From contig JARKIF010000089.1 of assembly GCA_029378245.1 (NCBI GenBank), forward strand, positions 62,001 to 126,000: a DNA stretch of 64,000 nucleotides, in the 5' to 3' direction. A model generated the notes under the pieces. That model did no database searches. It saw only the letters and a list, made by a program, of their open reading frames with translations, and was not told the origin of the DNA. The position numbers and the translations under genes were made by a program. This DNA comes from Roridomyces roridus. Lineage: Eukaryota; Basidiomycota; Agaricomycetes; Agaricales; Mycenaceae. Below are positions 42,071 through 53,041 of the stretch, piece by piece; positions within the stretch are counted from its first letter, which is position 1; every line of letters starts with the position of its first letter.

Positions 42071-44273
42071 CGCGAAGGCGAGCAAGCTTGAGGGACGCGG
42101 AAGGGAAGGTCGATGGATGGGATTTGATGACGTGAGCAGCGGGCATCGAATCTATTTCGAGGGGAAGCGCACTGTCGCTGTGGAGCGGAGCGTTAAATTT
42201 GACAGGAATGACGAGGTGGTACCTCTCCCAGACGATCTGCGGATTGAGGGGGAGGATTCGGATGACAATCAGCCATCGTCTGGGTTTTCAAAACCAACCA
42301 CGCACCTTCCGACTCCTCCTCAGACACCTGCGGCTTCGACTCCAACTATCCCGACCCAAACGACTCCGCAAACTCCCACCAACGTGTTGCCTACGACAGG
42401 CACATTACCGGCTTCTCCTTCGATTGCGAGGCTACGCCAACAGCTTGCGCTCACCGACCCACTCGGATCCGACTTCGAAGGCGATGCTGGACGCAATGAG
42501 GGTGGGACTAGCGAAGGACCGAGACGTAGCACGCGCGAACGACGACAGGCGACCATTTTTCCGACCAGCGGCACGACATATCTCCAGCGGGCTAGGGCCG
42601 ACGAGGCACCCCACGTGGCGGCGCGTGCCGAGCTTCCTGACGACTGGGAGATGGTGGATGTGCTGGAGCACCACCTCGCCGCCGCGACGTCGACTGCTGA
42701 GGCCTTAGACCCATCGTGGGAGGAAGCAAGGAACCGGTCCGATTGGCCGCATTGGGATGCGGCGATCAAAGCCGAGCTTACCTCACTCAAAGCCGCGGGC
42801 ACTTGGACCGTCGTTCCACGACCTGGCGACCGCAACGTCGTTGACTGCAAATGGGTCTTGCGCATCAAGAAGAACGCGGCGGGGGAAATCGAAAAATACA
42901 AGGCACGTCTCGTTGCACGTGGCTTTACACAGGTTCACGGTGTCGATTACTACGAGACTTTTGCCCCGACCGCCAAGATTGCCTCCATCCGTCTTGTTCT
43001 CGCCATCGCCGCACGCAACGACTGGGACATCGACATGTTCGACTTCAACAGTGCGTACCTCAACGGGGAATTGGATCCCGACGAGGAGATCTACATGGAA
43101 CAGCCTCCGGGTTACGAATTCGCGGATCGGGCCGCGAATGTTCTCAAACTCGCGAAGGCGTTGTACGGGCTGAAGCAGGGTGGCAGGAAATGGTACGAGA
43201 CGCTTTCTCGCTGGCTTTCAGAGCTAGGCTTTACACAGTGCGCGTCCGACCATGCTGTTTTCTATGCTCGTGACGAGCACGATCTCACCATCCTCGCCAT
43301 CCATGTGGACGACTGCACCATCACGTCCAGCTCCCCGGCGCTCCTCGTGTCGTACAAGACTCGTATTGGCGAACGTTTCAAGATGACGGATCTTGGGCCT
43401 ATCAGTTGGCTCCTTGGCATCGAAATCCGGCGCGACCGCGAAGCACGTACAATCTCGCTCTCGCAGCAGACTTACATCGAGTCTATTCTCGATCGGTTCA
43501 ACTTTGCCGACTCGAAACCCATCGCAATGCCCTTGGACCCGAATGTCCAACTTTCCAACGAGCACCGCGCCATCAGCATAGCCGACATTGCCGCAATGAA
43601 ACGTGTCCCATACCGCGAGGCCATTGGCTCGCTCATGTGGGCATCCGTTGGAACACGGCCCGACATCGCATTTGCGGTGGGCTTACTCTCGAAATTCCTC
43701 GACAACCCCGGCCCGCTCCATTGGGAGGCGACGAAGCGTGTATTTCGGTACCTCCTTGGCACGAAGACGCTTCGGCTCACGTACGGCGCGGGGAGGAAAG
43801 GGTTGGAGGGATATTCGGATGCGGACGGGATGTCCCAAGACCACAGGCACGCTATCTCTGGTTTTGCTTTCCTTATTGACGGTGGCGCCATTTCGTGGAG
43901 TTCCAAGAAGCAGGAAATTGCCACCCTCTCAACGACAGAGGCTGAGTACGTTGCATTGACACACGCCGCAAAGGAAGCTGTGTGGCTTCGCGCGCTCATC
44001 GGCGAGCTTTTTCGACCGCTCGAGCGCCCCATCACCCTCCATGGCGATAATCAAGGCTCGATTGCCCTCGCACACTCTGATATCGGCCAGTTTCACGCAC
44101 GCACCAAGCACATCGACATCCGGTATCATTTCATCCGATACGTTGTCGAAAACGGGACGATCCGACTTGTCTATTGTCCCACGGCAGACATGGTCGCCGA
44201 TTGCCTGACCAAGGCGCTACCAAGCACGAAGGCCAAGCACTTCGCTGCAGCGCTCGGGCTGCGTACAGTTTGA
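41979..44273 (+). CDS. Copia 2 integrase C-terminal part, RT and RNase H
   Basis: The frame resumes MTGKTPYEMVYGRKPSIARL, the conserved C-terminal region of Copia integrase. A Pro/Thr linker follows, then RT with WVLRIKKNAAGEIEKYKARL, FNSAYLNGELDPDEEIYMEQ, LYGLKQGGRKWYE, and catalytic IHVDDCTI. RNase H follows with GYSDADGMSQDHRHAISGFA, SWSSKKQEIATLSTTEAEYV, and the terminal ADMVADCLTKALP typical of Copia. The stop is 8 bases before the 3' LTR, across the polypurine tract. The frame offset from the upstream part is +1. Confidence 0.88.
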   Translation: MTGKTPYEMVYGRKPSIARLPEFGARVWVHDAKASKLEGRGREGRWMGFDDVSSGHRIYFEGKRTVAVERSVKFDRNDEVVPLPDDLRIEGEDSDDNQPSSGFSKPTTHLPTPPQTPAASTPTIPTQTTPQTPTNVLPTTGTLPASPSIARLRQQLALTDPLGSDFEGDAGRNEGGTSEGPRRSTRERRQATIFPTSGTTYLQRARADEAPHVAARAELPDDWEMVDVLEHHLAAATSTAEALDPSWEEARNRSDWPHWDAAIKAELTSLKAAGTWTVVPRPGDRNVVDCKWVLRIKKNAAGEIEKYKARLVARGFTQVHGVDYYETFAPTAKIASIRLVLAIAARNDWDIDMFDFNSAYLNGELDPDEEIYMEQPPGYEFADRAANVLKLAKALYGLKQGGRKWYETLSRWLSELGFTQCASDHAVFYARDEHDLTILAIHVDDCTITSSSPALLVSYKTRIGERFKMTDLGPISWLLGIEIRRDREARTISLSQQTYIESILDRFNFADSKPIAMPLDPNVQLSNEHRAISIADIAAMKRVPYREAIGSLMWASVGTRPDIAFAVGLLSKFLDNPGPLHWEATKRVFRYLLGTKTLRLTYGAGRKGLEGYSDADGMSQDHRHAISGFAFLIDGGAISWSSKKQEIATLSTTEAEYVALTHAAKEAVWLRALIGELFRPLERPITLHGDNQGSIALAHSDIGQFHARTKHIDIRYHFIRYVVENGTIRLVYCPTADMVADCLTKALPSTKAKHFAAALGLRTV

Positions 44274-44280
44274 GGGGGAG

Positions 44281-44535
44281 TGTTGGAAGGACAAACACGG
44301 ACGCACCCTGACGTGTACTACTGACGTGGAAGTACTGACACGTAGAGTATGGTTTAAACACTCGCTGTACATACTCACATTTACCCATACTGACTTGCAT
44401 GTACTTGTATCGGTGTTATTCAGTGCATGTTCCCTAATTCTTACTTATGTATGGCTGTACCTTGTTTTTGTATTTAAGTAGCTAGCTACGACGAATCTCA
44501 ACTAAGTCCTTCTCCCACATTTTCATCCTTCTTCA
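44281..44535 (+). repeat. 3' LTR of Copia 2
   Basis: This is a 255-bp LTR, TGTTGGAAGG to CCTTCTTCA. I see no difference from the reconstructed 5' LTR over the whole length. It includes TTTTTGTATTTAAGTAGCTA, a likely TATA region. Confidence 0.92.
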
Positions 44536-45986
44536 GTGGAGCCTGCTGGAACGCAGTGAACGGCATCGTGACTGCTTCCCAGAGATCGCGCGCCTCGTCG
44601 GGTCCACCGTCAGCAAAATTACGGTCCGCGAAATGGAGGTCGCGCGAAAGACCCGCGGACGATTCGAAGCCGGTATCGCACTCGTGTATAACCTCCAGAG
44701 TCAGCGACCCCAACGCAGTGAACAACCCCGGTGGACTTTGGAGGAGGTGCGGGAAATGTGGTTCGGGGAGTTTGAGGTGGAGGGCACGGATGCGGTGTGC
44801 GTTCTCGAGAATGAAATCGACGACAGGATTCCGAGCGGCTGGATAGCAGCTGTGGATTTTGATTGATACTGCGCGCGAGGAACTACGTTCCATCCACAAC
44901 GTGACGAGATTCAAGCGGCGTTGGCGAGTTTCTTCGCAGTGAAAGTCGTATTGGATGTCGGTCCAGAGATCGGCGTTGGCATGAGCGATCGACCGCCAGC
45001 GCTCACAGACGTGAGTGAGGAGCAGGACCGCCCGCATGTAGTCGAAGCGCGGCGGGCGCGGCTTGCGGAACATGTCCGGTACCTCCATGCTCATGCCTTC
45101 TAACATCGCGGCTATATCATATAGCATATTCTCTGGCAGCATGGGCTGCGGGGCAAGAGCGTCCACTTGGTATGCGAGGAAGATCTTCGTGAGGATCTCG
45201 CCGGGAAAGTACGAAAGGCAAGGACGGCTTTTGGGTGAAGTGGGGTTGACGACAATGGGCGCGGGGTTTTGGGAAAGGAGGCCGTGGCAGTAGAAGTGGG
45301 CGGCCGAGACATTTTGGCCCTCGACGACGCAGTCGGACGGGTGCTGGAGACACTCCTTGCGAGCGAACGATGTGCGGAGCGAGTGGATCGAGAGCAAAAC
45401 GAGCCCAGGCCGTGAATAAGTTTCATTGCTGATGATATGGGTGGTGTGATCCGCCGGAGCGTCCAGCCACTCCCCGCCATACTCGATGACCTGCTCACGC
45501 TCGCGAGACATGCACGAAGACGCAATCTAGAAACTATCAGACTTGCACACCGGAGAAGATCAGGCCACGGACCTCACGCGTCGAGAGGACGAAGGACGAG
45601 AGGAAGAGAGCCGGATCGGCGGAGTAATACTGGGGGCTGAAGTCGAGTTCAGGAATAGCCCATTCGACCGGTCGAGGGTACTCACGGTCGTTGGACACCC
45701 GCTTTTACAGAGCTGTACACCCACTCCGTCTGTTATGCGCGTTAGAAGGGGATCGATCCAGCAAGCCAGGCCGACTCACAGTCACGATGACGCCGTTGCC
45801 CTGACAGGTCTCTCGCAAGTAGTGGTCGCTGGTCGTAACTATGTGTGTCGCCGGAGTGCCGATGGAGAAGGATCGGATCTCCTTGGCTCCGTGCTGATTG
45901 AGAAGGCGCCTCAACGCATACTCGCTAGGCTGGGCGTTGTCTCCGAGGTCGAGGAGGTACACGACGCCGCGAAAGATGGGCTCCAT

Positions 45987-46965
45987 CGTTGCCGGTGCGA
46001 GGAAAGAAGGGACCAGGGAGCCAGAGCTTCTTCCTGGGAATGAATAGATAGTTTAAAGGCGTGATCTGAGTCATTGAGCGTCCGGGGCGCGAGGCAAAGA
46101 AGAAGACGTACAGACGTAAAAGTCTTGAATGTGCCTACCGGTGCGCATGCCGCAGGGAGACACGGAGTGGGTCCGTGAATTTTGCATTCACACAACACCT
46201 CCCCGTTCTCAATGCAGACTCAGTGGCGAACGGGATTGGGAATTTGGGCGGAACCAGGGGCGACGTGTTTGTTGCTCTTTGGCAGATGATTGTCACAGTC
46301 CGCTTTGTTCCGACCATCTACGGACCCGGGACCATTCCAATATTCTCTTTATCTAATCTGTACTCTGCCTGCGCTCGGTGTGCTCGGACTATTCCAACTC
46401 CTTAGTTGAACTATGTATGGGTCCACCGATTCCGGCCTTCCTGAATCCTTTGAGTAGCTCACCACTCTCATCAGAGTCAAATCGGAGTCTCGCGGCCGCC
46501 GCTACTGCCCAATTACTGCCATGCGCTCTTGCCCTGGTTCGAGTCCAGGGTCGTACCTGTCACTTTCCCGTAGTAAACTCCTCCTTTTTAGGCCTTCCTT
46601 TGTGAAGTCAAGTATGTGAACGTGTGTTGCCCAAATTTCCAAGCCGACTGATACGAGAATTCGAGTCCCAAGTCCCCATGCGCATCGCCGCTGCCCGCAA
46701 AGGTCAATCCTTTCCCTCTGCATTCGGTTACGGGCAGGGATAAAGCACAGAGTTGCCACACGTAGCCAGAAAGCCTTACAATAGTCCAAATCCTCGTTCG
46801 ATTCGAGGCTCGGACCGTGGTGACAGCAAGGAGAAGATTATTTTGACACCACTTCTTGTATTTATGCTGTTACAAGCCAGCCAAGAAACATCAGCAAAGT
46901 CGTCATCCGTGCCAGTCAATCACAAAATTCATAAACCGCTTCCACAGCCAACAAAACCCAGTCAA
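45987..46965. other. Spacer between BRCT gene copies, tRNA T-arm-like motifs
   Basis: Two perfect T-arm-like hairpins with pol III B-box sequence occur: CCTGGTTCGAGTCCAGG near 46534-46550 and CCTCGTTCGATTCGAGG near 46793-46809. A third TTCGAGTCCC lies near 46660. None has a matching acceptor stem at tRNA distance, so they are not called tRNA genes; SINE or tRNA relics are possible. No protein gene is supported. Confidence 0.4.
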
Positions 46966-48532
46966 TCACTTCACGCCGTACCGCCCGCGCATCTTCACTC
47001 TCCCGATCTCAATGAGATCCGGAATGTGTTCAGCAAGAAGAGCATTGCAAAACACGCGAGCTGCCGAGACTTCCTGGCCGCCTACGATGACGTTTGGAAG
47101 CCGTTCCGTGCGAGCGATTGAGTCCAGAAAACGTTGTTCGGATATATTGACAGGCCCCGTGCTCGCAGGAGATGGGGAGGGCGAAGGGGAAATGATGTGA
47201 GTCGTTTTCTCGGTCGGAATGTCAAGCCACTGGCCGCCATGTCGGAGGACCGCGGTTCGGTACTCGTGTATACTTGGCAGCTCAATCTGGGGCAATCAGG
47301 AATGCAATTCATGGATTGGGATGTCGGAAAAAACCCCAAATGATTACATCGGCTTGTAATTGATTAGGGGATTGCCGCGGATCGCAACCGGTTGTAATCC
47401 ACTCGGGGTGGATTACAACTGCTCGGAACTCATTCGAAAGCACCCTCTTGTTTGTAATGGCTTGAATTTGCTTACTGGATTGTCATTGACACCCCCAGTC
47501 CCGGTGACTGCAGTTGTTCGATGCAAATTTAAAATTGTTGCACCAATTTTGACCAGGCATGCTCCGACTCATATGTAGAAACAGAGCTATTACATTGAGA
47601 TTGCACAAACTCAACAGAATAAAGAAGCACAGAAAGCTATAGTACATGTTGTGTGTGCTGTTTGAGGAAGGAATAATGTTGAGTAACTCAAAGTCGTGCC
47701 ATGGTGAGTGTTGTTGTTGTGCACGCGTATGCTATCATAGTCTACTTAGTATTCAGTCTTCTTGTGGAATTCACGGACTCCGTGAGGTCAAGCGTTCGAC
47801 TCCTGGTGTAAACAGTCATGAAAAAATAGTCAAAACAGACTTGTAAACTCACTGATGATTGAACACTTCATTCACTACTCACATCAGAACATTCAATGAC
47901 AGTGCAGGCCACCGTGGTGGCCTACAAGAGCTTTTATTGTTCTCCAGTATATGCATTACAATGGATTACATATCAACAATCCCTTGTAATCCAACCTGGG
48001 GATCCTAAGCGGTTACAATCCTAAAGTGATTCGATATAATCCACGGTTTTATTACGGGATTACAACGGCTTGTATACGATTAGATTCCTATCTAATCAAT
48101 CTCCGATTTTTCCGACAGACGGAAACTGACCTTAGAGTAGGCCGAGACGACGATAGAAGAAAAGAATAGCTCGGGGTCGGCGGAATAATATCGAGCAGTT
48201 TCGGATAGTCTTCAGAATCACATTCAATCTGATGAGGAAACACTCACGGCTGTTTCACCCCGGCCTTGACTGAGCTGTACACCCACTCGGGCTGCGGAGT
48301 CTGTCATTCACGCACGGATCGCAGGCGGCGGACTCACCGATACAATGACTCCCGGAGAGCGTACCGAGCTTCCCACAACTGTTCTGCTGTTCGTGATAAT
48401 CCGCGTCGCAGATCGCCGAGCAGGAGCGACTTTTCCTCCGTCATCCTCCAGGAGTCGCTTCAGGACGGCACTTGTGGCAACGTCATCCGGCGAGAGGCGG
48501 ATCTCATATAAAACACCACGAAAGAGTGACAT
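46966..48532 (-). pseudogene. Truncated tandem-BRCT paralogue (copy 2)
   Basis: Exon 1 is 48532-48338 (MSLFRGVLYEIRL, LLEDDGGKVAP, ATRIITN, GVIVS) and exon 2 is 48291-48248 (EWVYSSVKAGVKQ, 44 bp exactly as in copy 1). Exon 3 encodes ARYYSADPELFFSSIVVSAY and ends at a GTCAGT donor near 48130. The next intron contains TIR element J. The following exon gives IELPSIHEYRTAVLRHGGQW, TTHIISPS, ISEQRFLDSIARTERLP and GGQEVSAARVFCNALLAEH, then diverges and stops at 46966. The F-box and LRR parts present in the other two copies are missing. It could be a short BRCT-only protein, but truncation is more likely. Confidence 0.75.
47322..48117. mobile_element. TIR element J (796 bp), 2-bp TSD (TGTCGGAAAAA ends)
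   Basis: The ends TGTCGGAAAAAACCCCAAA and (inverse of right) TGTCGGAAAAATCGGAGATT are flanked by GA at 47320-47321 and 48118-48119. The asymmetric inner ends (AACCCCAAA on one side, ATT-GATTAGAT on the other) match those of element I, so both are one family. GATTACAA/TTGTAATCC units repeat near both ends. It sits inside an intron of BRCT copy 2. No transposase frame. Confidence 0.88.
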
Positions 48533-49732
48533 TTTCGTGAGTGAGTTCTACAGAGCCAGTGTTCGTGCTAGAAAGCGGAGCGATTTTGTCGATGAAGGCA
48601 AGATGAAGGAAAGAAGGAAGGGTTGATCGATTTGATCCGACCGTTCGGCTCTTTACAAGCGACCGCAAACCCCGCCTAAGCGCCGACATCAATGCCACCG
48701 TCAAGCGCCTGTCTCTCTTGCCTCTCACCACCATGTCGTGACTCGTTGCCCTCAATCTCTACCCCCAAGCTGTCTCTCACTGACGAGGAGGCAAATTCTA
48801 CCGCCGGAACAACGCAGGACAGGATTCGTGCTGGTTTGCATCGTGCCAGTGTGTGAATTCGGGTGGTTCGATCCGATTCTCGACAATGGTCCATTCCAGC
48901 ATATTCTTGGCTTCCCGCTGGACACCATCATCTTCTTGACTGCCGCTTGACACCGTCTAGTTCCTGTCCCTCCCCTCTGCACTTGGACCGTGCTTGCCTT
49001 GTCATGCGTGGTTCAAGTTGGACCCAGATCGGAACCCGAGAGCTCGTTACTCCGCCCCGAAAGTTCGTCGGACCTCGTCTCCTTCACGACTTGGAGTCGG
49101 ACTTACCTGGTTGCACGGCAGCTGGTTTCAACTTTCACGCAACTCCACGTGCGCTCGACGCTCTCTCTCGAGTGTTGTCTCGGCATCAGGAATCAGGATC
49201 CTCGGTGTCGCGCACGCCAACGCGCTCGACACGGAGCATGTACAAACTGCCGCCATCACCGGCATCCGGTGCAAATCAATCAGTACGGCTGCAGTTGCCT
49301 CTTCCACCACCATGTCGCCGCGACCCTACACCTCCAGCCCTGCACTCATCGACTACAAGAATGTCCCCTCCTCCTCCTTGCTCCTCGGACCCCTGACCTC
49401 TCTTTGGTTTTATTCCACCAATTCCACCTTTTTGGTCGCACTTGCGCCGCGCGCGCTCATCGGGCGTCCCACCGTGTACCATCCCTCGACTTTCCGTTGT
49501 ACTCTGTATAAAAGACTGTTTTTGCGTAGGTTCCAGTACAGACTTGTTCTCCCCCTCATTCAGCTTCTTCCCATCAGCGCGGCCGTGATAACGGATCATT
49601 GTTAGCCCCTATCGGATCCCCGCTTCACAGCCACCTCGCTAATTGGGCAATCTGAAACAAAGACCCGGAAACATCCCCGTCCGGCCGCCACCCATCATCC
49701 ACCTTTCTTCCCGACCACACCGACCACCAAGC
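48533..49732. other. Divergent intergenic region
   Basis: It separates the minus-strand BRCT copy 2 from the plus-strand coiled-coil gene. A plus frame at 48994-49605 (203 codons) is the longest but has no recognisable domain, so I do not call it. The part nearest 49733 should hold the coiled-coil gene promoter. Confidence 0.4.
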
Positions 49733-52700
49733 ATGAGCGCTCGCAATGACTTGGCGTACGACTTGACCAGCGCCGCCGACGATCTACATACGAGGATCGC
49801 TTCGGCCAAGGCTCGACTTAACGTGCGTGCCTTCCTCACTCAAAGGGGAAGATGGATCTTTGCCGGCTCACCTTGTGGCTTTTTGCGTAGAATCGGAGCG
49901 GGGAAAACGTAAGATGGAAGCCTTCAGCAATCTGCCTAATGCTAACCCGGGGTTGTGCAGACCGATTCAGCTTCCTCGAGCTCTCAGGGGCCTAGTGAGA
50001 CGTCGGTACGCCCCGCCTTTGTTTGTCAGGCTCATAACTTGATATCGGATCTCTTATAAAGCTGGTATTCGACGACATGAAGACGAGGGAGAAGGCCGTA
50101 GCGGCTCGAGAGGCCGCCGTGGTGCACTACCATCGCTATGTCGAAGAGAAGATGGAGGAGTTTGAGATGCGGATGACGGTGTGTGACATTCATACATTCA
50201 TGCCATTCCTTCCCCCGGAGGACAAAGGCAAAGATGCTGACATGCCGACCAGAAAGCGATCAAAGACGCAACGGAGCAACAGGAGAAGTTGTATGCGCAG
50301 ATCGACGCTGCGGTGGCGGAGAATGAGGCTTTGAAGCGGGATGTTGAGCGGCAGGTGCGTGTGGCCCATTCATCTGGCCGATAGATGCTCATGGCTTCAG
50401 ACTGCCACCGATGCCGAGGGGACCCTTGAAGCGGTACGCACCCGTTGTTATGTGCCGGCTCCATTATTTACGGCGGGATATAGCAGCTAAACGAAGCACG
50501 CGCCATCGCCGAGGCGTTCCAGAAGGAGAGTTCTACGAAGGAGGCGACCATTAAGAGCACCCTCGCCGTAGGTTCTTTCTTGTCTTCGCCTCTCCTACCA
50601 CACATGTCCGACTTGGACCACAGAAACTCCACAACATCCGAACTCACCGCGATACACTTCAAAACAACCTCTCGGATCTCCAATCCAAGCACACGGCCTT
50701 GAAAAAGGCCGACGCGGCGTTGCGTGCACGTCGTGGGACGGGCTCGGGCGCTGGGGGTGACGATGAGGAAGCTTTGAGGCTACAGCGCGCCCTTGGTACG
50801 CGCGTGCAGAAGCTCGAGGATGAGCAGTCGGCGTTGATGACCAGGGCTTTGGATGCGGAACAGGTGCGTATTGGGTTCAATATTGATCTGTAAACAAACC
50901 GGACTGACTGCTTTTAGGAGAATAGAGACCTGGTCATCTCACGCGAGGAATTGCGTTCGACCCACGAGGATGCGTTGGATGCATTGAGAGAGGAGAACGA
51001 GGGTGTTGTTGAGAAGTTGCGCAAGGTGCGACTCGTCTCCCGTTATTTGAGTTATATAATAACACCCCTCCCAGCGTCTCCGCACTCTGACCGACCGCAT
51101 AGAAGAGCAGGACACAGAGTACACCGCGCTCGAGAAAGATTTGGATACCAAAAATTCCAGAGTTCGTCGGCTGAAGGATAAGCTGAAAGAGGTGTGTTCA
51201 TTGCGTTCCTTTTCTCACTCCTTTCGGTAAAACTCGGCGGCAGCAAGACATCCAAATCGTGAACTTGAAACTCAAGACGACGCCGAACAAGGTGGGCAAA
51301 CAAGCTGCCCCTGCCCGCGCCGACTCGGCGCCTGTTCAGGATGGGGAGGACAGCGTGGAATATCTGAAGAGAGTGAGTCCATGCCGTTTTCATTCAGACG
51401 TTCATTGACTTTCGAGTGTAGGGGCTCGCCGCGGCAGTATTCGCCGCCGAGAGCGCCGCCGAAGAAAACGTCACCCTCAAGACCAAGATCCACCGGCTAG
51501 AGGGGCGAGTGAAGGCGGACCGGGTGACTCTTTCGGAACTGAAGAAGGTGCGCTCTTGTCGTTTGGGTTCGTTAGTACATCCATCTTCATCTCCCGAGTG
51601 TAGGAACGCGAGCAGGAGGTCAAGGCCAATGCCGATAAAGTTCGTCACCTCTCTCCTCTGAGCTTTAGTACATACTAACAAAATGCGTGTATAGGTGAAA
51701 CGCGCTGCCAAGCGCCAACAACCTCGGATCAACGAGCTCGAGGCGGAGAACAAGGTGCTCGAGGAGAAGATCAAGGAGCTGCAAGATGGCCTTCCGAGCG
51801 CTGTGAGCGAAGCCAGGCAGGAATTCCGCAAAGAGCATGGAAATGCGGCAGCGGATCTGAAACGCGTGAGGGACATGCGGAATCAGTTGCAGAAGGAGTT
51901 GGCGTTTGCGCAGAATCGGATTTTGGCCATTACGTTGCAGCGCGATGAGTTGAGGAAGAAGCTCATCGTGCTCGAGGATTCACAGGAGGTATGGTTTTCG
52001 TTTTGGTCTTGGATTTGATGGTTGAACTGTTCTAGGGAGACGAGCCCGAGGATTGGGAGCCGGTACGTTTTGTTTTGATGTTGTGTTCGTGTCTCACTGA
52101 GTTGGTGTAGGATGACGACGAGGAAGAAGATTATGAAGAGGAGGTAATGTCCATTCGTGCTCACCAGATCGTTGCTAATTATTTTTCAGTGGGGAGACGG
52201 CGGGTACGATGGAGAAGAGGTGAGGCATCCCCCGTTTAACTTTCAACGCACTGACCTATGTAAATCGCCAGGCTCACGCAGCTCGGCAGGAGCGAGGACG
52301 GTATCTCAGGTTCATGGCGTCCTTGCCACGGCCGGTGGGAGATGATAGGCCACCCTATAGTACCATCTTACCCGTCCACGCGCCCACGCGAACTCACGAC
52401 CCAGTCCTGCGCCGAAATCTCCCGAACAGCAATCTGTATGTCTTTGTGGTCCCGTTGTTGCACTCACGTTCACAAACCACCAGACGCGGTCTCTACTTCC
52501 CCAAACGCGCCGTTTGGTGCAACTCAACCGACAAATTACACGCCCTCGTCTTCTGCCCCACCAAACAGTACAGATATCCCACCGACAAATTCGAAGAGGT
52601 CCAAATGGCCCAGTGGTGCGGCACAGGCGAGCATTTTGAGTTCTTCATGCACCTCAACCGGGATGGGCTTGCGTACTACGTCGGTACGTACGTCATGCAC

Positions 52701-53041
52701 AGTATGCGCACCCTCCAACCCCCGGGGTCGGCCATCCCGCCGGACGTGTCTCGGAAAGCTGTACTCTTCGCCGTGGGTTTGGCACGTGCGCAGAGGGAGA
52801 AGATTACGGATTGTTATCCCGATGGAGAGGTCAAACCGAGTGTTTTGGGTTGCAGTGTGTGGGTTTCAACCTCGAGCTGTATCGTGCGATGCGCGCGAAA
52901 TTTCTGGGGAACCCCGGGAACCCGGAACCCACTCCGAACTTGTTGGGCAAGAGAAAGGCGGGCGAGGAGGATCTACGGGTGGACGGCTTCAAGCGTGCAC
53001 AGACGTCATTTGCTTTCGCAACTAGTACATTCCAACTCTAA
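49733..53041 (+). CDS. Long coiled-coil protein with DUF6697-like C terminus
   Basis: About 18 short exons with 40-70 bp introns begin at ATG 49733 (MSARNDLAYDLTSAADDLHT; exon 1 ends 49822). Examples: an exon starting LVFDDMKTREKAVAAREAAV, then KAIKDATEQQEKLYAQIDAA, QLNEARAIAEAFQKESSTKE, KLHNIRTHRDTLQNNLSDLQ, RLRTLTDRIEEQDTEYTALE, and a 300-bp exon at about 51696-51990 with INELEAENKVLEEKIKELQD. Nearly the whole 550-residue body is heptad coiled coil. Acidic mini-exons (GDEPEDWEP, DDDEEEDYEEE) lead to the last exon: YLRFMASLPRP, RRGLYFPKRAVW, and YYVGTYVMHSMRTL, which match the globular DUF6697 end of mushroom coiled-coil proteins. The expected end LQCVGFNLELYRAMR is in a frame shifted by one near 52840. 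Function unknown; the shape suggests a scaffold or septum-associated role. Confidence 0.75.

Larger units (their letters stand above)
38043..44535 (+). mobile_element. Copia LTR retrotransposon 2, young insertion
   Basis: This is a complete element with 5' LTR, primer site, Gag-Pol, polypurine tract (TGAGGGGGAG, 44271-44280) and 3' LTR. It is flanked by a perfect 5-bp duplication GTGGA (38038-38042 and 44536-44540). The two LTRs (255 bp each after removing a nested solo LTR) look identical, which implies recent insertion. It lies in the F-box/LRR exon of BRCT gene copy 1, in the opposite orientation to the gene. Confidence 0.95.
37262..45986 (-). pseudogene. Tandem BRCT + F-box + LRR gene (copy 1), split by Copia 2
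   Basis: Minus-strand exons 45986-45780, 45729-45686, 45636-45573 and 45526-44541 plus 38042-37262 form 2082 bases in phase (693 residues plus stop) once the Copia element and one GTGGA copy are removed. BRCT 1 (MEPIFRGVVYLLDL, LLNQHGAKE, ATHIVTT, VIVTEWVYSSVKAG) is followed by BRCT 2 (ALFLSSFVLST, VIEYGGEWLDAP, TTHIIS). An F-box-like segment follows (LSYFPGEILTKIFLAY, LTHVCERWRSIAHANADLW), then leucine-rich repeats (LPNLKSLDLW, LQILSVQESHL, VPSLKSLNLY, LPDLETLELDG). An in-frame TGA at 38011-38009 lies just past the insertion site; the paralogue at 62-64 kb has GAG there. Inference: an SCF adaptor recognising phosphoproteins. It is dead here twice over. Confidence 0.82.

Noticed and set aside
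46524..46815. tRNA genes suggested by T-arm hairpins
   Set aside because: No acceptor or anticodon stem found at the right distance.
48994..49605. 203-codon plus-strand frame upstream of the coiled-coil gene
   Set aside because: Starts and ends without supporting motifs and overlaps other frames. It may be leader or promoter sequence.
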